Positions 22,418 to 35,800 of a DNA stretch of 64,000 bases are shown piece after piece. The notes beneath the pieces are model-generated. The model saw only the letters and a program-made list of their open reading frames with translations. It was not told the DNA's origin and made no database searches. Made by a program: the position numbers and the translations under genes. The stretch spans positions 429,587 through 493,586 of the forward strand of contig CAXAMN010029016.1 in assembly GCA_963970005.1 (NCBI GenBank). The letters run 5' to 3'. Numbering within the stretch: the stretch's first letter is position 1; every line of letters begins with the position of its first letter. The stretch is from Durusdinium trenchii. Taxonomy: Eukaryota > Sar > Dinophyceae > Suessiales > Symbiodiniaceae.

Positions 22418-24950
22418 GGCAATATGCGCCCGTTCGTATCGTTCCCCCAAGTCCGGGCCAGGTTCCGGACTTGTTCAGGTGCCTGGTCAAGGGAATGCCT
22501 CTATACATGGGGGTTTGGAATGTATAAGAGTCTACACTAGATGTCTTGAGGGTTCTCCATTGATGCCTTTCTGTGAGGCAAAGACCGTACCCAACAAAGC
22601 ATCTTTTGCCGCGGATCGTCCTTGGTTGTGCCACTCACCCCGAAAGGAGATGTTGGGTTCCGTCTTTCATTAGGGAGATGCCAACTAACGGGTTTTAGTC
22701 TATGTTCCTCCTTCCGGGAGGTCTCTAGGAGGTCTCCCTACTGCATGCTGCTTGCTTTGGGAGGCGCTCACAAATCACTACCATCTAGGGAATCGGCAAC
22801 ATCTGCGAATCTGCCTTGCTTTCGATCCTGCGAAGCTGACAGGATCCTGAGGGCGTGCAGCTCGAACCCAAAGGGCGTGGTTAGCACTGAAGACACTGGC
22901 CTGGAATCTCGAAAGATCTTCTTCAGCGAGTTCATGACTAGGACACACAGTTGCTCGGTGCTTCCGACAAAAAGGACCCGAAACGGGAGCTGATCGGGGC
23001 CAGTTTGTCCCATTGTCCGTGTCTATTGAAGCGAGAGGTCCATGTCCGAGTTCGCCGAGTTCGCCGAGTTCGCCGTTCGGCAACCTACGCGTTCCTAGGG
23101 ATTCCTATGCATCGATATCAAGAGAGCCCAGCTTTTGGTGGGGTCCAGCGTCATGTAGATCGACCGATGAAAACCCCCCCTTCCAAATCCAGAATGAATT
23201 TGCATCTCTCGGCCAGGGGGTTTTATTGACAGTCTACTTTGTGGAGCCCAGCTTTCCCTTTTTTCGCTTGCGCATGAAAACCCAGTTGCCCCCAAGAAGG
23301 CCGGCGATTGGATGGACAGCATGGTACTTCTACCTTTGCCCAAGCAAAAACACGCGAAGAAGCACTTGGGTAATCTTGGGTATGGATATTTTGGGTGAAA
23401 GCTTTGCAAAGACCAGGAGTCCAGTAAGAGATGTCTTGCCCGGGGGATTCAACAGTGACCGGTAGGGGCAAGGATGTAACTACTGAGGCATTAATCGAGG
23501 CATTGGGATTTGGAGGACCGGTCGGTCAATGCCAAGGCACCAAACGTTCGGCCGGTCACCGAAGGGTTGGGTGAACGCTGTTCGACCGGTCTGATGGGGG
23601 TCCACTGAGTCGCAGATTCCAGACCGGTGCGAACTCGGCTAGACCGGGGCGGTGCGTTCGATGCAGCCACGAACGTGTAGAGCGAACGACAAAAATGACC
23701 TGACGACATCTCCTGAACAGAACCAAGCACCACCAGAACAGGCGGGTATTCCAGACATGTTGTAAAAGGTTATATTATATTATTCTGGAAGCCTCAAAAT
23801 CTCAGCACAGATCCTAGATGGGAGTTTCATCAGGAGCTTCTTTGCATGGCTGACAAGAATGCCCTTTCCAGTCAAGTCCCAGTCAGAGTTCTGAGGGGAT
23901 CACTTCCATCACCTACCCAATCTGCTTTTGTGTGTAAGTCATTTTCTCTTTTACAAAGAGCGGAATCCGCTACGGGTGGGAACTTTCGACAACTCAGGAG
24001 TTTTATCTTTTTAAAGCTCCTGTTGAGCATCCCGTCAATGAAGAGATCGCAACACAGTCCTTCATCCTGCTGCATCCATGTCACTGAAGGTCACTGAAGG
24101 TCACGACCTGCGCGACCACTGCACTCACCACTCAGATGTCCACTGGCCCACCGCCACGCCCAGATCTTCCGTCTTCCGGTCGGAACCCGCTGGCTCCACC
24201 GACGTCCCCGTTTGCGCCCGGACGCCCCGTCGCGCTGGGTGACGCGGGATTGGAGCGAGAAAAAGGGTGGAGGGGTTGGGCAGGTTCGGACCGTTCGAAG
24301 GGTGTGGGGGTACATGGGGTTACCTTATCTTTGGTTTGCGAGAGTATCTATAGGGCTCTTCCAACCGTAAGGACATTCCAGACTCCAGACCATCACCACT
24401 TTTTTTTTGTGGCGACCGGGGTAAGTTGGGCAGATCCCTGGACGAGTCCATTTTTCTTTAGTGCTGAGCAGGCAGGAACCTGTCGGTGGATGCTGTTGCA
24501 GCTTTGGTTTCTTATTGATTGCCGACTCACCAGTGATCCTCAATGGTTTGTGACCTTTGCCAGGAACTTTAGTCTTGGAACTGGGATTTCCTCCAAACTG
24601 AAGGCCCCGGCAAAGACATGGGGCATAGGCTTCTCTCCTCAGTTCCACAACTGCCAAACGAGTTTTGACCTATTTGCAACAGAAAACTCCTGAAGGGCAA
24701 GATCCCTCAAGTCTTTCCAGAGTTTGTGAGCAGTTGGATGGTATGCACCGCAACCAACAAACGTTGCGCAAATCCTGGAAGATGTTGATAGAGTGTTTTG
24801 ACCCATCGATTCGGTTTTTAACCGACTTGCAGCATTTGGCTGTGCAAATCTTTGCCGATCTGTGTGAAAACTGACTCCCCAGACTGCCATGGCACCCGCA
24901 CGCAGCACTGCAGAAGGGGAGGTGGTGGAGGTGGTCCCGGGGGGTCGCAG
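22418..24950. other. Intergenic region between TPR-ACP and coiled-coil genes
   Basis: No well-supported exon. A GAGTTCGCC triplicate lies at 23047-23076. One candidate first exon for the next gene is ATG at 23846 reading MADKNALSSQ before a GT at 23876, but it cannot be linked by phase. No promoter motif is recognisable; dinoflagellate promoters generally lack a TATA box. Confidence 0.4.
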
Positions 24951-27900
24951 CGATAGAAGAAGCCAAAGCAGAGATGATGTGCAAGGCCATGCAGGTACTG
25001 TCTGAAGGCCATGGCCAGAAACATCCAGAAACTGGTTGATCCCAAATGAACCTCTGATATGTTTCAATTTTGGCAAGAGGTTGAAAGATGTCGTCTGACC
25101 CGGCGGGTAGGGTGGTACACAGAAAATCAAACATGCCTGGCCACAGTCTGTGGTAGATCAAAGGTGAGTTTGGTGAAATTACAGTCCATCCAAAAAACAT
25201 GAAATGGAACCTGGGGGCATGGAAGACGGTTTTCCTCTACGAACAGGCTGTATTCCTCCTTGTCCGGGTCACATGAGTTTCGGCTCAGGAGGTGAGGTGA
25301 GGTTTTAGCCATGTTCGGCTCCAGTGGAGGGTTGCATACAAAAATACCATGGAACATACTGGATGAAGTCCAATCAGCAACGATTCTTCGAAAGAAAATA
25401 GCGAAAACACCTGGATCTGCAGAGGTTACAAAGGCTGTTGACTCCAAGTTTTGGGGGTTCAGCAGGCTCTTTTTGGACGCCTTCAGGGCTGTTGATTTCC
25501 ACAGCCTGGTGGTTTCTTTCTTGTTTTCTTCTTTCGAGTCTTTCATCCTGGTCCATTTCTTGTGATACCAAGCGACACCGCCGAGGCAAGGGACAGACTC
25601 AGACCAAGCGCGCCGCGCTTCCGCCTCAGTGGTTTTTCAGTGAAGGAACTCTGCCTTGACAAAGTCCTGCATTTGGATCCACTGTAGAGATTCGCAGTGG
25701 GAACGCATGTAGTGCAGGAGCACTGATCCATCGTAAGTCTTACTATGTGAATTGGAGTTGTAGTGGAAGTTTGCTGGTGTGATAGACCCCCCAAATGCAC
25801 AGATAGACCGTTTTCGCAAAAAACATGTTCATTTACCTGAAATCCTTTTGGATTTCCTCGCGAACTCACATAGGTCAGCCCTCCGAGGTCAGCCCTCGCC
25901 TGTGAGCCAAAATGAGTCCGACGGATTCAGCTTTTAGGCAGAAAGAGCGGCCAAAGCCATGCGCATTTTGTGCGCCATGTTTTGGCGCATCCGCACAGTA
26001 TCATCAAACCAACTCGCAGCCATCCGGTAGAGGAACACTTCCGCACACGCCGAGGCCCGCAGTGGAGGAACCACCGCACAAGAAGGCCGCCACGGTGCTG
26101 AAGAAGTACGGCGTGACGCAGGTGGGTGACTCTGAACGTCCGGTGACGACCGGCGAAGTCTCTTTCGGGTTCTGCCTCGTTTTGGTGGCGAGGGACCGGG
26201 GCATCTTTGGGACAGGCAGGCTGTTTTACACAAGAGCGACAGTCGAGACCTAAACCATGGCAGATGGGTTTTCAGTGTATTTTTTTTAAAGTCCGACTGT
26301 TTGTGATGACGATCTGTTATATGCCATGCGCAAGCTAAGCTGCGCGCGCGCACCCGAATGTGGGCTTCATGCATGAAGAGGCTAGAGGTTCCCAGATGCA
26401 AGAAGTACATCCCTCCACATTTGAGCGGCTAAGGATGCCATTTGGCTTGGGCTCTCTTTTTTCATCCGCTTCCATGCGCTTTGATGCGCCATTAGCAGTA
26501 GCAGCTTTGGATTTTAGGCGGAGATCTTTTAAGCCGCCGCCAGGCTTCCTTCAAGCAAATGGCGGACGTGCGCGGCTCGCCGGTCGCTGCGAGCCGGTCC
26601 CCGCGGGATTTCCTCCGCAAGTGGTGGAGCTCAGATGTTGAAGATAAAGATGCTGTGTTGCTTCAAAAAGAAGAGAACATGATGGGCAAAGGAGTGTTCT
26701 CCATTTTCCATGGAAAGATGGGGTGTTTTACTCAGAGTCACTTGACTCTTTCTTGCACCAACGTCTTCGAAATCATGTCTTGCATGCAGCCCGGGGATGT
26801 GCATCTGAAACCACTTCAGATTCTTCCAGCACCATTGTCTATGCAGATTATCCACACATGGTCCCTCCCTGTTATGAATTTGGCTCTCACATTGAATCTC
26901 CAACAGCAGCCCGATTGAGGAACCATGAACACCCGTGGAGCATAGACATGTCATCCACCTTGGCACGCCATTGGTGGATGCAAGACATCTTGCTCACCAA
27001 AACACCACAGAATCGGTATCATCCTGTCGGGCGGACCCTGGAGCGATGCCAACTTCCTGGTGTTGGCAGGTACTGGAGCATCCACTCACCAGCCACCTGC
27101 CCGAGGATCCTTGGTGAAAAGGGTGGCCCTCCCTGTGGGGCCCCTGCCTTTGGTGGGTGGAGGTGTGATTTGCTGTGGGTTTGGACATTTTTGAAAGGCT
27201 AAGCACGTCAATCGCATCATTGGGGGGGAACCCTGGAGGGAGGAATTGGCGAGAGCTTAGTGAAGTCCTCACGCAAGGACTGCAAGAAGATGCTCTTGGC
27301 CATGCTGCCGCACGGAAGCTCAGATTATCACATGGCTGCCGTCGGTTGGGGGTCTAGAACTCGCTTGGGAAGAGTCCAATTAGACTGACACCTGCAGATT
27401 TCCCTTTGTATTTAGCATAGCATGATGCGAAAAGGGCAGAGGGCTCTCTTGTTTTGGTCAACGAACATCGGCTAGCTTCAGGCTCCTGTCGCAAGACCCT
27501 GGGTCAAAGCACATTGAGCCGACCTTGATCTCGTCGGTACCCACGTTGACCATGGGTCTGTCTGGAAAATTTCCAAGCAGGGTCTGACCATGAAACTGGT
27601 TTCAGGGTTCTTCCAGGGTCTGATGGACAGAGTCAGCTTCTCACAGTTCTTACCATTTTGAGGGGTGAAGGAATCGGGGCTTTTCAGGTTTCCCATTGAC
27701 ACTGTCACTGATTGTTTTTGGGAAAGACACCATACACCCATGCTAAGGCAAAGCTTGTGCGTGCCGGATGACCATCGCGAGGAGCTGCCATGCCTTTTGC
27801 ATCGCACATATCGCATGTGCGAGAAGAAGACTTAGTCCCCAGTCACATCGGACCTATGCTGTTGGGGCTGGACAGAACGGAACTTCCATGTCGTCCCCAG

Positions 27901-28425
27901 GCCTCGACGTCGACCGACCGACGGCGACCCGTGGGCGATCGGGGGGGCAGCTTCTCACGGCCCGGAGCCGCCAGCTCGTCACTCGTTCCAACCGCCAGGA
28001 CGTCCAACGTCTGGCCGTGACGATGTTTGGAGAGGCGACCCGCACGCCGCACGCACTCGGAACGCCGGACCCGGTGAAAGGTGCGGGGAAACCGGGACGT
28101 GTGTGGCTGGTTGACAGGCAATGGAGGGGAGGTTCATAGATCCATCTCTGGAACAGGTATCGGTATCTTCCCACAACTGCCATGGATGAGCAAGATTTTG
28201 ATGATCCTGTGAGAAAATCTTGCGAAAACACCTGGTCGTCTGGTCGCATGGGGCTGTTTCCTCTGTTTCCTATATACAAATGTCCTTAGTCATGGGCGCC
28301 GCGCGTGATACGTGATACAACGGAACGAGTGATCAAGACTTTAGGCGCTCTCTCCGCCTTACCTCCGCATCGGCGGAGGTGGTGGCGACGGTGGAGGCGA
28401 AGCTTCAGGAGGCGAAGCTTGAGAG
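24951..28425 (+). CDS. Coiled-coil gene, candidate N-terminal exons
   Basis: 24951-24994 reads AIEEAKAEMMCKAMQ between a CAG acceptor and a GT donor. 26063-26121 reads VEEPPHKKAATVLKKYGVTQ before GT. About 28363-28425 reads SASAEVVATVEAKLQEAKLE before GT. All are amphipathic and charged. Introns of 1-2.7 kb between them hold no other exon I can defend; the frame at 26557-26660 opening MADVRGSPVAASRSP is possible but has no family signal. These three may belong to a separate gene from the block starting at 31106. Confidence 0.45.
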
Positions 28426-31400
28426 GTGAAGCAAATGAGAAGCAGTAGAGCTCAGTAGAGACAGCCTAGAAGCTTGGCAGTTTGGAAAGCCCCACTGAAA
28501 AATGTACAGGGGTCAGATGGTGTCAGTGGCTAGATGTGGGAGGGAGGTGAAGATGTTTTTGTCCCCAGATGGTGAGTGCAGATGGTTTCCCGATCCTTTT
28601 AGCCTCAGCTTGGAGGTTGGATCATGGGTCTTGACCCTAACGCCCTATGAGTCACCGGACCAAACATGACCACTCTGAGGACAGCTGCGTTGAACTGAGT
28701 TCGGATGGATCCCCTGGAGAGTATGAGATGAGATGAGCATCCGACAAGACTTCCGTACATGTACTCCAGTCATGAGCTGCCTTACTCATTTCTGAATGGA
28801 TCAAAACCTGGCAAAACCGATAAGGGCTAACCCAAAACAGCCTTTCTTGATTGATCACGAAAGCTAGCATGCTAGCTGAGTTCTTCTTTGCTTTAGCAAT
28901 GTTGTGGTGGGAGGGGCTGCGTGCCTTAAAGATTGATATATCAAGCTAACCCCCCCCCGCGGTTCAACTCCCAGCTGCGCCGCTTCGCTTATTGTTGTGG
29001 TGCATACCACCATTCCACTGAATGAATTGCGTGATAGCTCTGCTGGTGTTCAGACAGCGGCAAGGTGTGCATATGTTTGTGCAATTGTTTGCATCTACAA
29101 TCCTTGGTCAAGGCATGTCCTACGGTGAGCACGCTCCATTTCACCTCCATGCTACGTCGTTCCTTCAGCCTCCGTCCAGGGTTGGCGTCGTTTTGCTGGT
29201 TCGAGTGGCTCATTCAATGCAGAAGTTAACAAACTGATAGGTATAATGATAATGAGTTGCGTGTATATTTGAGATCATTTGAGGTAGTTCATGCTTTGCT
29301 ACTTGTTGCGGCTTGGTGCTGCTGCTGCTGCTGCTGCTGCGGCTTGGTGCTGCGCTGCTGCTGCGTGGTGCTGCTGGCTGGCTGCTTGGCGGTTGCTGCT
29401 GGCTGCTGGCTGCAGGCGGCTGCTTCTGCTTCTGCTGCTGCTGCTGCCGCTGCTGGCTGCTGCTTGCTGCATAGGACTTGTACTTCACCCTTACAAGTTG
29501 TTTACCCTATTTCTAACCTAGTGCATGCATAAGCGGGTGGTAAATTTACTCCCAAGGGTTGCTATAACCATACACAGGCTATTTCCTCAAGACACTCTAT
29601 TCCTGATACCTTTTACATCCTTTTTACCAGTGCTTATCCTACACTACGGACGCCCTAGTGTATGCACAGTCCTTGTGATGCTTACCCCTCGTTCCGGCTC
29701 AAGGCATACATAAGCGGGGGGTAAATTTACCCCCCAGATTTGCCATAACCATAAGCCGGCTATTTCCTCAAGACACTCTGCTCCTTATACCTTTTACCAG
29801 TGCTTATCCTACACTACGGACGCCCTAGTGTTTGCACAGTCCTTGTGATGCCAGAAATGCTTACTCCTCTTTCCGGCACAAGGCATACATAAGCGGGTGG
29901 TAAATTTACCCCCCAGATTTGCAATAACCATAAGCCGGCTATTTCCTCAAGACACTCTATTCCATATACCTTTTACCCGTGCTTCTCCTACACTACGGAC
30001 GCCCTAGTGTATGTACAGTCCGTATGATGTCAGACATGCTTACCCCTCAAGGCATACAAAAGCGGAGGGTAAATTTACCCCCCAGATTGGCCGATCACGC
30101 ATCTTCGTGCCTGCCAACGAGTGCACCCGGGTTGTTCCAATGTACCCTTCCCAGTCCCAGTCAGCGATGTCACATTTACATTCTTTAGCGCAAAGTATGT
30201 ACATAGCAACCTTCCTCCCAGAACATGTACTCACTACATGCTTTCCCGACTATGTGACTAGCACATCCGGTGCGATTCGGCTAGCTTTCGACCTCCTCCC
30301 CCTGGCCTCAAGTTGAAGGTAGCTTGTTGCCTGCATTCCAAAACACTGGACACTGGTATGATAGGGGCCAACCCAAAATACTCTTGGTATTGGGGACACA
30401 AAGAAGTTTTGTCTGCCACTCATATGATGGATAGGCAATACCCGCGGGTGCCACTGGAGATCGATACAACTTATTCACAGATGCTGGCCGAGCAACCAGC
30501 AAAAGGTAGGGCAAAATTGCAAGCTTGAAACAACTTGAAACATTTACTTTCAAATGCCGGAAGAAGATTTCATTCATGCATTCAATGATTATGTTCTATT
30601 TAATGCTACTGCGAACTGTGTGACTGAGGGCCATAGCGAGTCGGTCAACGTTTCCTCCCATGTTTGGAACAGAGTTACTCAAAACAGTTCTCTTTGATCT
30701 GGGTATCTCTAGATGGCTTGGGCAGGGCTGAGAACCAATGTTAGAAGTGGGAAAAAAACTCTAGGTTGGACCCATCCCCACCTCGAGCTTTGGACTCATG
30801 ACGAAGAGGCCCTGGATTTTCACAGGTCACTGGAATGATTGAACACACAAACAGTGTCACTGTTACAGTGCCAATCACTCTCCAGCTTGAGCCCTGGCTG
30901 GACACCTTGCAGGTGAACAAAGGCGGCGCATCCGGGGTCTCCCATAGAGAATCACAGCTGACCGACAGTCCAAAGCACAGCACTTGTCATGTCCGAGTCC
31001 GACAGTCCGCATGCTTCATGCTTCGCATCTCAACTGCGACTCGTTTAGACGTCCACCCGGGCGCGTCGGACTTCGCACCGTTTCTGCGTTTTTGCTCCGC
31101 TGGAGGCCTTGGAGGCCGAGAAGCTCAAGGTGCAGACCATCACGAACTCTAAGGCAGCGGAGTCATCGACGGAGGTCACCAAAAGAGTTGAAGAGCTAGG
31201 ACAAGTCCTTCACCATGGTGTTCAAGTTCTTCACTGATTATGAGGAATTATATGATTTTCCATGATTTTTACCATGTTCACCATTCTTAGTTATGGATGC
31301 TGGACTTGCCTGAGTCAAGTCATGCAGTACCGCTTCTTAGGGAAGATGTTCGAAGCGGGTCTTCAAACAGTTGGAGTTGAAACCATTACTTTCTTTTAGA

Positions 31401-32834
31401 AAGGATTTGGGGCAGTAACAGGACCTTTGTGCAATCAATACTCAATCATTCCCCTCCTGGCAAAGTAGCATGGGACCGGCATGTCAAAGAAGATGAGCTG
31501 AGGATAGTTCTTCCATAGTCTTCCTCGACCAGCTGTGGTCTACCAGTTCCCATTCTGCTTTTGTGGATCCAACCGTGGCACCGGTGTCGAGACACGCACC
31601 ACGTGTCTCGGCAGGAGCAGCTGGTGGAGGAAGTCACCAAGGCCCAAGCGAAGTTGAAGGACCACGGAACAAGAGTTCGCGCCGTCCGAAGCGACTCGAA
31701 GCGACTCGTCCTCGCTTTTGGTTTTTTGTCAGACATGCCGTGATCCGAAACGGATGGGTTGGATGTGGCGACATACCTTGCAACGGAGGTTTAGAATCTG
31801 AAGCTGTTGGTCGCTGTGTTGCTGGGTGCCTCGTTCCCTGAGGTGGCCGAGGACTCGACGAACCTCCTTCGCTCCTAGGGTCCGCCAAAGGGAATGCCGA
31901 GTTCGGGTGTCACAGTGATGCACAGTTATTTGGAGGGAGTCTTCTAGCTTTCGAGCTAATTTGGGTTCGTGCGGTCAATGAAGCCGATGCTGTGAACGAC
32001 TTCTTCAAGTCCAGGAGGCGCAGGATCACTCGGAAGAGAAGGATGCTGCGCTGAAATCCAGCTCGCAGGCAGGTTGGCAGGTGTGTAGTGGAGAGATAGA
32101 ACCGATTTCAAAAGTAGTTATGAAGATTCTTCATGGTGGTATCCGGTCCTCGTAAAATCGCAGGAGCTTTGGCTTTTGACCTGTCGCACTTGTTCGATGT
32201 TTCGCACATGACTTGGCCACCAGGCTGTGGTGGCAGCGAAAGGCGTTTTGGTGAAGAAGGAGGACCTGATGTTGGGATGTTTCACCTACTACTTCCGACA
32301 CTATATACAGTACCCAGAAGTCCCAGACTAGGCTCTGGCGGTGACTTCCTCCAAACGATTTCTGTTCAGGTGACCAACAGGACAAGGGTGTCCCGAATGT
32401 GCTTGTTGTGATTTTCTACTTTCCATGTGGATGAATCTCCTTCTCAGGGGTATATTGTTTTCACGGTTCCGTAAGTGCATCAGGCCAATCCTCATGACCG
32501 TCCAACGTTGGAGAGACCGCCTCAATAAAAGAACGCCTTGTCAGGAGGAGGCCTTGGGTGTGGAGACGAAGATGGGTGGCCACGAGACCTTGAAGGCTGT
32601 TTCGGGGTCCAGAACAAAGCATGATTTTTCGTGCAGCTTAGAGTTGGAGGTGTGGGACTGGGGCCTTCAAGCACATTGTAGAGCTCATCTCCATCAGAGC
32701 ACTTTCTCCTGGAATTGGTGGGGCGCTTCAGGGTGTTTTGGAGGGCGCTTCAGGTCTTTGGTGAGGTGAGGCCAGACGCGATGAGTAGTAGTGGTGTGGT
32801 AGTAGTGGTAGTAGTGGTAGTAGCGGTAGTAGCG

Positions 32835-32874
<40 letters not shown>

Positions 32875-35800
32875 GAGTAGGAGTAGGAGTAGTAGTAGGA
32901 GTAGTAGTAGTAGTAGTCGTAGTGGTAGTGGTAGTGGTAGTGGTGGTAGTGGTAGTGGTAGTGGTAGTGGTAGTGGTAGTGGTAGTGGTAGTAGTGGTGG
33001 CACTGGCAGTGGCAGTGGGAGTGGGAGTGGGAGGATTAGTAGCAGCAGCTGTTGTTGCGAGAAACATTTCGTCCGTCAGGTGAAGATTGCAATCGCTCAG
33101 GTCGATCCCTGCTGTAGACTGATTGGCACAATCCCGAAGAAATGTAAAACCACTCATCCTGAAAACCGTTGATTTGAACCATTCATCCTGTCGAGATGTA
33201 AAACCATTCTAGTAGGGGGCTTTATTCATCCACAGTCTTTACTGTATCAGTTGGTCTTTCAGCCGTTTCGCACTGTTGGATGCTGGGCCCTGTTGAGCAT
33301 CCATTCTCAGAATGGTAGGGCCATTGTTTTGGGAGTCAGGGTTGTGTCTTAGGGCAGAGGACTGGTTGGCCCTTCAGAATGTCCCAGTATATAGTAAGAA
33401 GATGTAAGAAGGGACTTGCTGGAGTTCTTTGCCATTGCCCAATTCCCGAGCTAAAACAAGTTCCGAAGCGCTGTGCGTGTTTGTCTCCCGACTTGTTTGC
33501 CGAACTCAGCAGCGGAAAGGCAGTCCTGCAGCAACACCTGTGCAGCAACACCGCTGCAGTGTTCTCAAGTTAACCTCCCTGTGCAGGCTGAGCTGGAGGC
33601 TGTCTTTAAGGGCGACTTCCAGAACCTCAAAGCCGCCGCTCCAGTGGTTTTGTGGGTTGTTTTCAGCGGACATGTTGGCACAGGACTCATGTAAAACACA
33701 TTCCGAGCTCCGAGATTCGAAGAGATTGTTCATGGCTGGTGGATGGAGGACAAAGGAAGCACCGGTAATCACAGGTTTTCCGAGAATCACACCGGATGTC
33801 CGGAGAACGAGCCCGGATTGGAACTCCAACTTCAACACCTTGAGGTCAGGTACCTTGAGTGTCGGTTTTTCTCAGAAGAATTGGTTCAGATACTCCCATT
33901 GATGTGGCTGTGGGTCGCACCCGGAGCTCGTTTTGACGGAGGTTGACCATGTCTGGTGACATCTCTTCTGTTCAGCGACCTGTGGTCAACCAGGGTTGCC
34001 CGGTGCTATGACCCACAGCCATGTCCTTTCTTCTAATGTGACATGGGAAGGATGCCCATTGGAAGAGGGGAAAAACATATAGTCTTCAACATCCTTTCCA
34101 TCCTTTTCCATAAAATTTGGACTTGTGGTTTACTGGGCTCCGGTGTCTTCATCCCACAGCCGATGTCTGCCACGGTCGCCACGAGGCTGGTGACTGGACG
34201 GAGTCGCCGGATTCCCATCTGAAGGCGTGTACGGGTGACGAGTGGTGAAGGGTGGTGTCGAACGGGGGCGTCGGGTGAAGGCATGTTAAGCGACTTGAGG
34301 AAGTAGAGGTCGTTTCTGGACACATTTAGAAAACAGATGTTCTTCAACAAGCAGGGTCAGTAAGCGAAGCAGGGCTAGTAACACTGCAGGATCATCCAAG
34401 CAAACCTGCAATAGTAACCCTGCAGGATCATCCAAGCAAACCTGCAAATAAAAAACCCTCTCGATTGAATGAAACCGTTGGAATCCGTTGAGCACCTCCT
34501 CGGACACAGGGCGCCTCGTCTCGCGCGGCGCCTCGTCGGTCGCATTGGAGGAAGCCAGCTATTCTTCAAACCAGCTGCCAAACTTTTTTACCCCAATAGC
34601 AATAGCTATTCTTGAAGAACCCCAATACCAGCTTCAAACCAGCTCCTGCACGAGCTATTGCTATTGGGGTTCTTACTTGAAAGTACATACAGGAGGTGGT
34701 GCCTGGCGCCCAAGGAGTTTCGCTGCCGAAGAGGTCTCTTCGTGGCAGCTGATGGAAGCCATTCAAACGCCATGAAAAACGCACCGAAGCGCTGCCATTT
34801 TCCCGTGTGAACTCGGAGAATTGGTCAAACGATGCGGGCAAGTCTCAGAGAGACACATTCACAGGAGCAAGCCATACAGATGGGGCCCTTCGTTTTCGTT
34901 TCGCATGGGGCATCATGAGGCCAAGAAAAGTTGACTGAAGAACCTGGCTCCAGTCCTTTGATATGAGAACTATGATACATGATATGAGAAACATATAGAG
35001 ACACCATATCAGTTCTATTTTAATTTTTCTTAATCATCTTATTAAGTTCTGAGATGTTTCTTGATTGGTTGGCCGCTTCCCTTCTTCGGTGCGGCCGTCC
35101 AGAGACGTCCAGGCCTTGGAGCCCTGCAGCGCCAAGCTGGACTTGGAGGTGGCGGGTGCGTGTCTACCCCACCGCGGCGTGACCTGCCGCGCGGACCTGG
35201 CACCGGTACACAGAGTGGGAACGCATGGAGCATGAACCCCTCCTGCTCGGGTCGGGTCTCTCGAGGGTTCCTCACCGACCGAAATCCAGTGAAGAGTGAC
35301 CAAGCCGGCCCACGGCCGCTGTGCACACAAATATCCGTGGTCCGTCCGCTAGCACTCTTGACTATAGTTGGCCGCGTGGGAATTTCATATATACTCTTAA
35401 GTCTTGTTTGGAGGAAGAACTCGACCACCTGAATCCAGTTCCTAATCACCGAAATCCAGTTCTGTACTAAGAACTCGCCCACTCCGAACTCTACCGCTCT
35501 GGAGGAGTCCTTGAAGACTGCGATGATCCCTGCTCGGAGACCCCAGACAACGGCGGCACCGCGCTGGGAGGATCACAGAGCGGCACACAGAGCGGCTGCC
35601 TCTATTTTTCCCATGCCTTTTCCTTTTTGGACCAAGGGTATCTCAGTTAAAAGGAAGCTTTGCTCTGCAAGAGAGCACCCAACATGCTAAGCATCAATGG
35701 GCTCACCTGCTTCGCGCGGCACGCCGCGGCGAAGCCGTTCCGACGTGTTCAGGTCCTGCGGAAGAAGCCGTCGGAGCGTGCGGGCTTCGATACGATGGTC

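Noticed and set aside
22000..22450. Overlapping frames on both strands of over 140 residues
   Set aside because: High GC composition; no family signal. The true coding here is the 37-base last exon of the carrier protein.
28940..28985. tRNA-like B box (GGTTCAACTCC)
   Set aside because: No matching A box or acceptor and anticodon stems can be formed around it.
32715..33157. Poly-Val, poly-Leu and poly-Thr open frames
   Set aside because: They are translations of the GTAGTG repeat in all frames.
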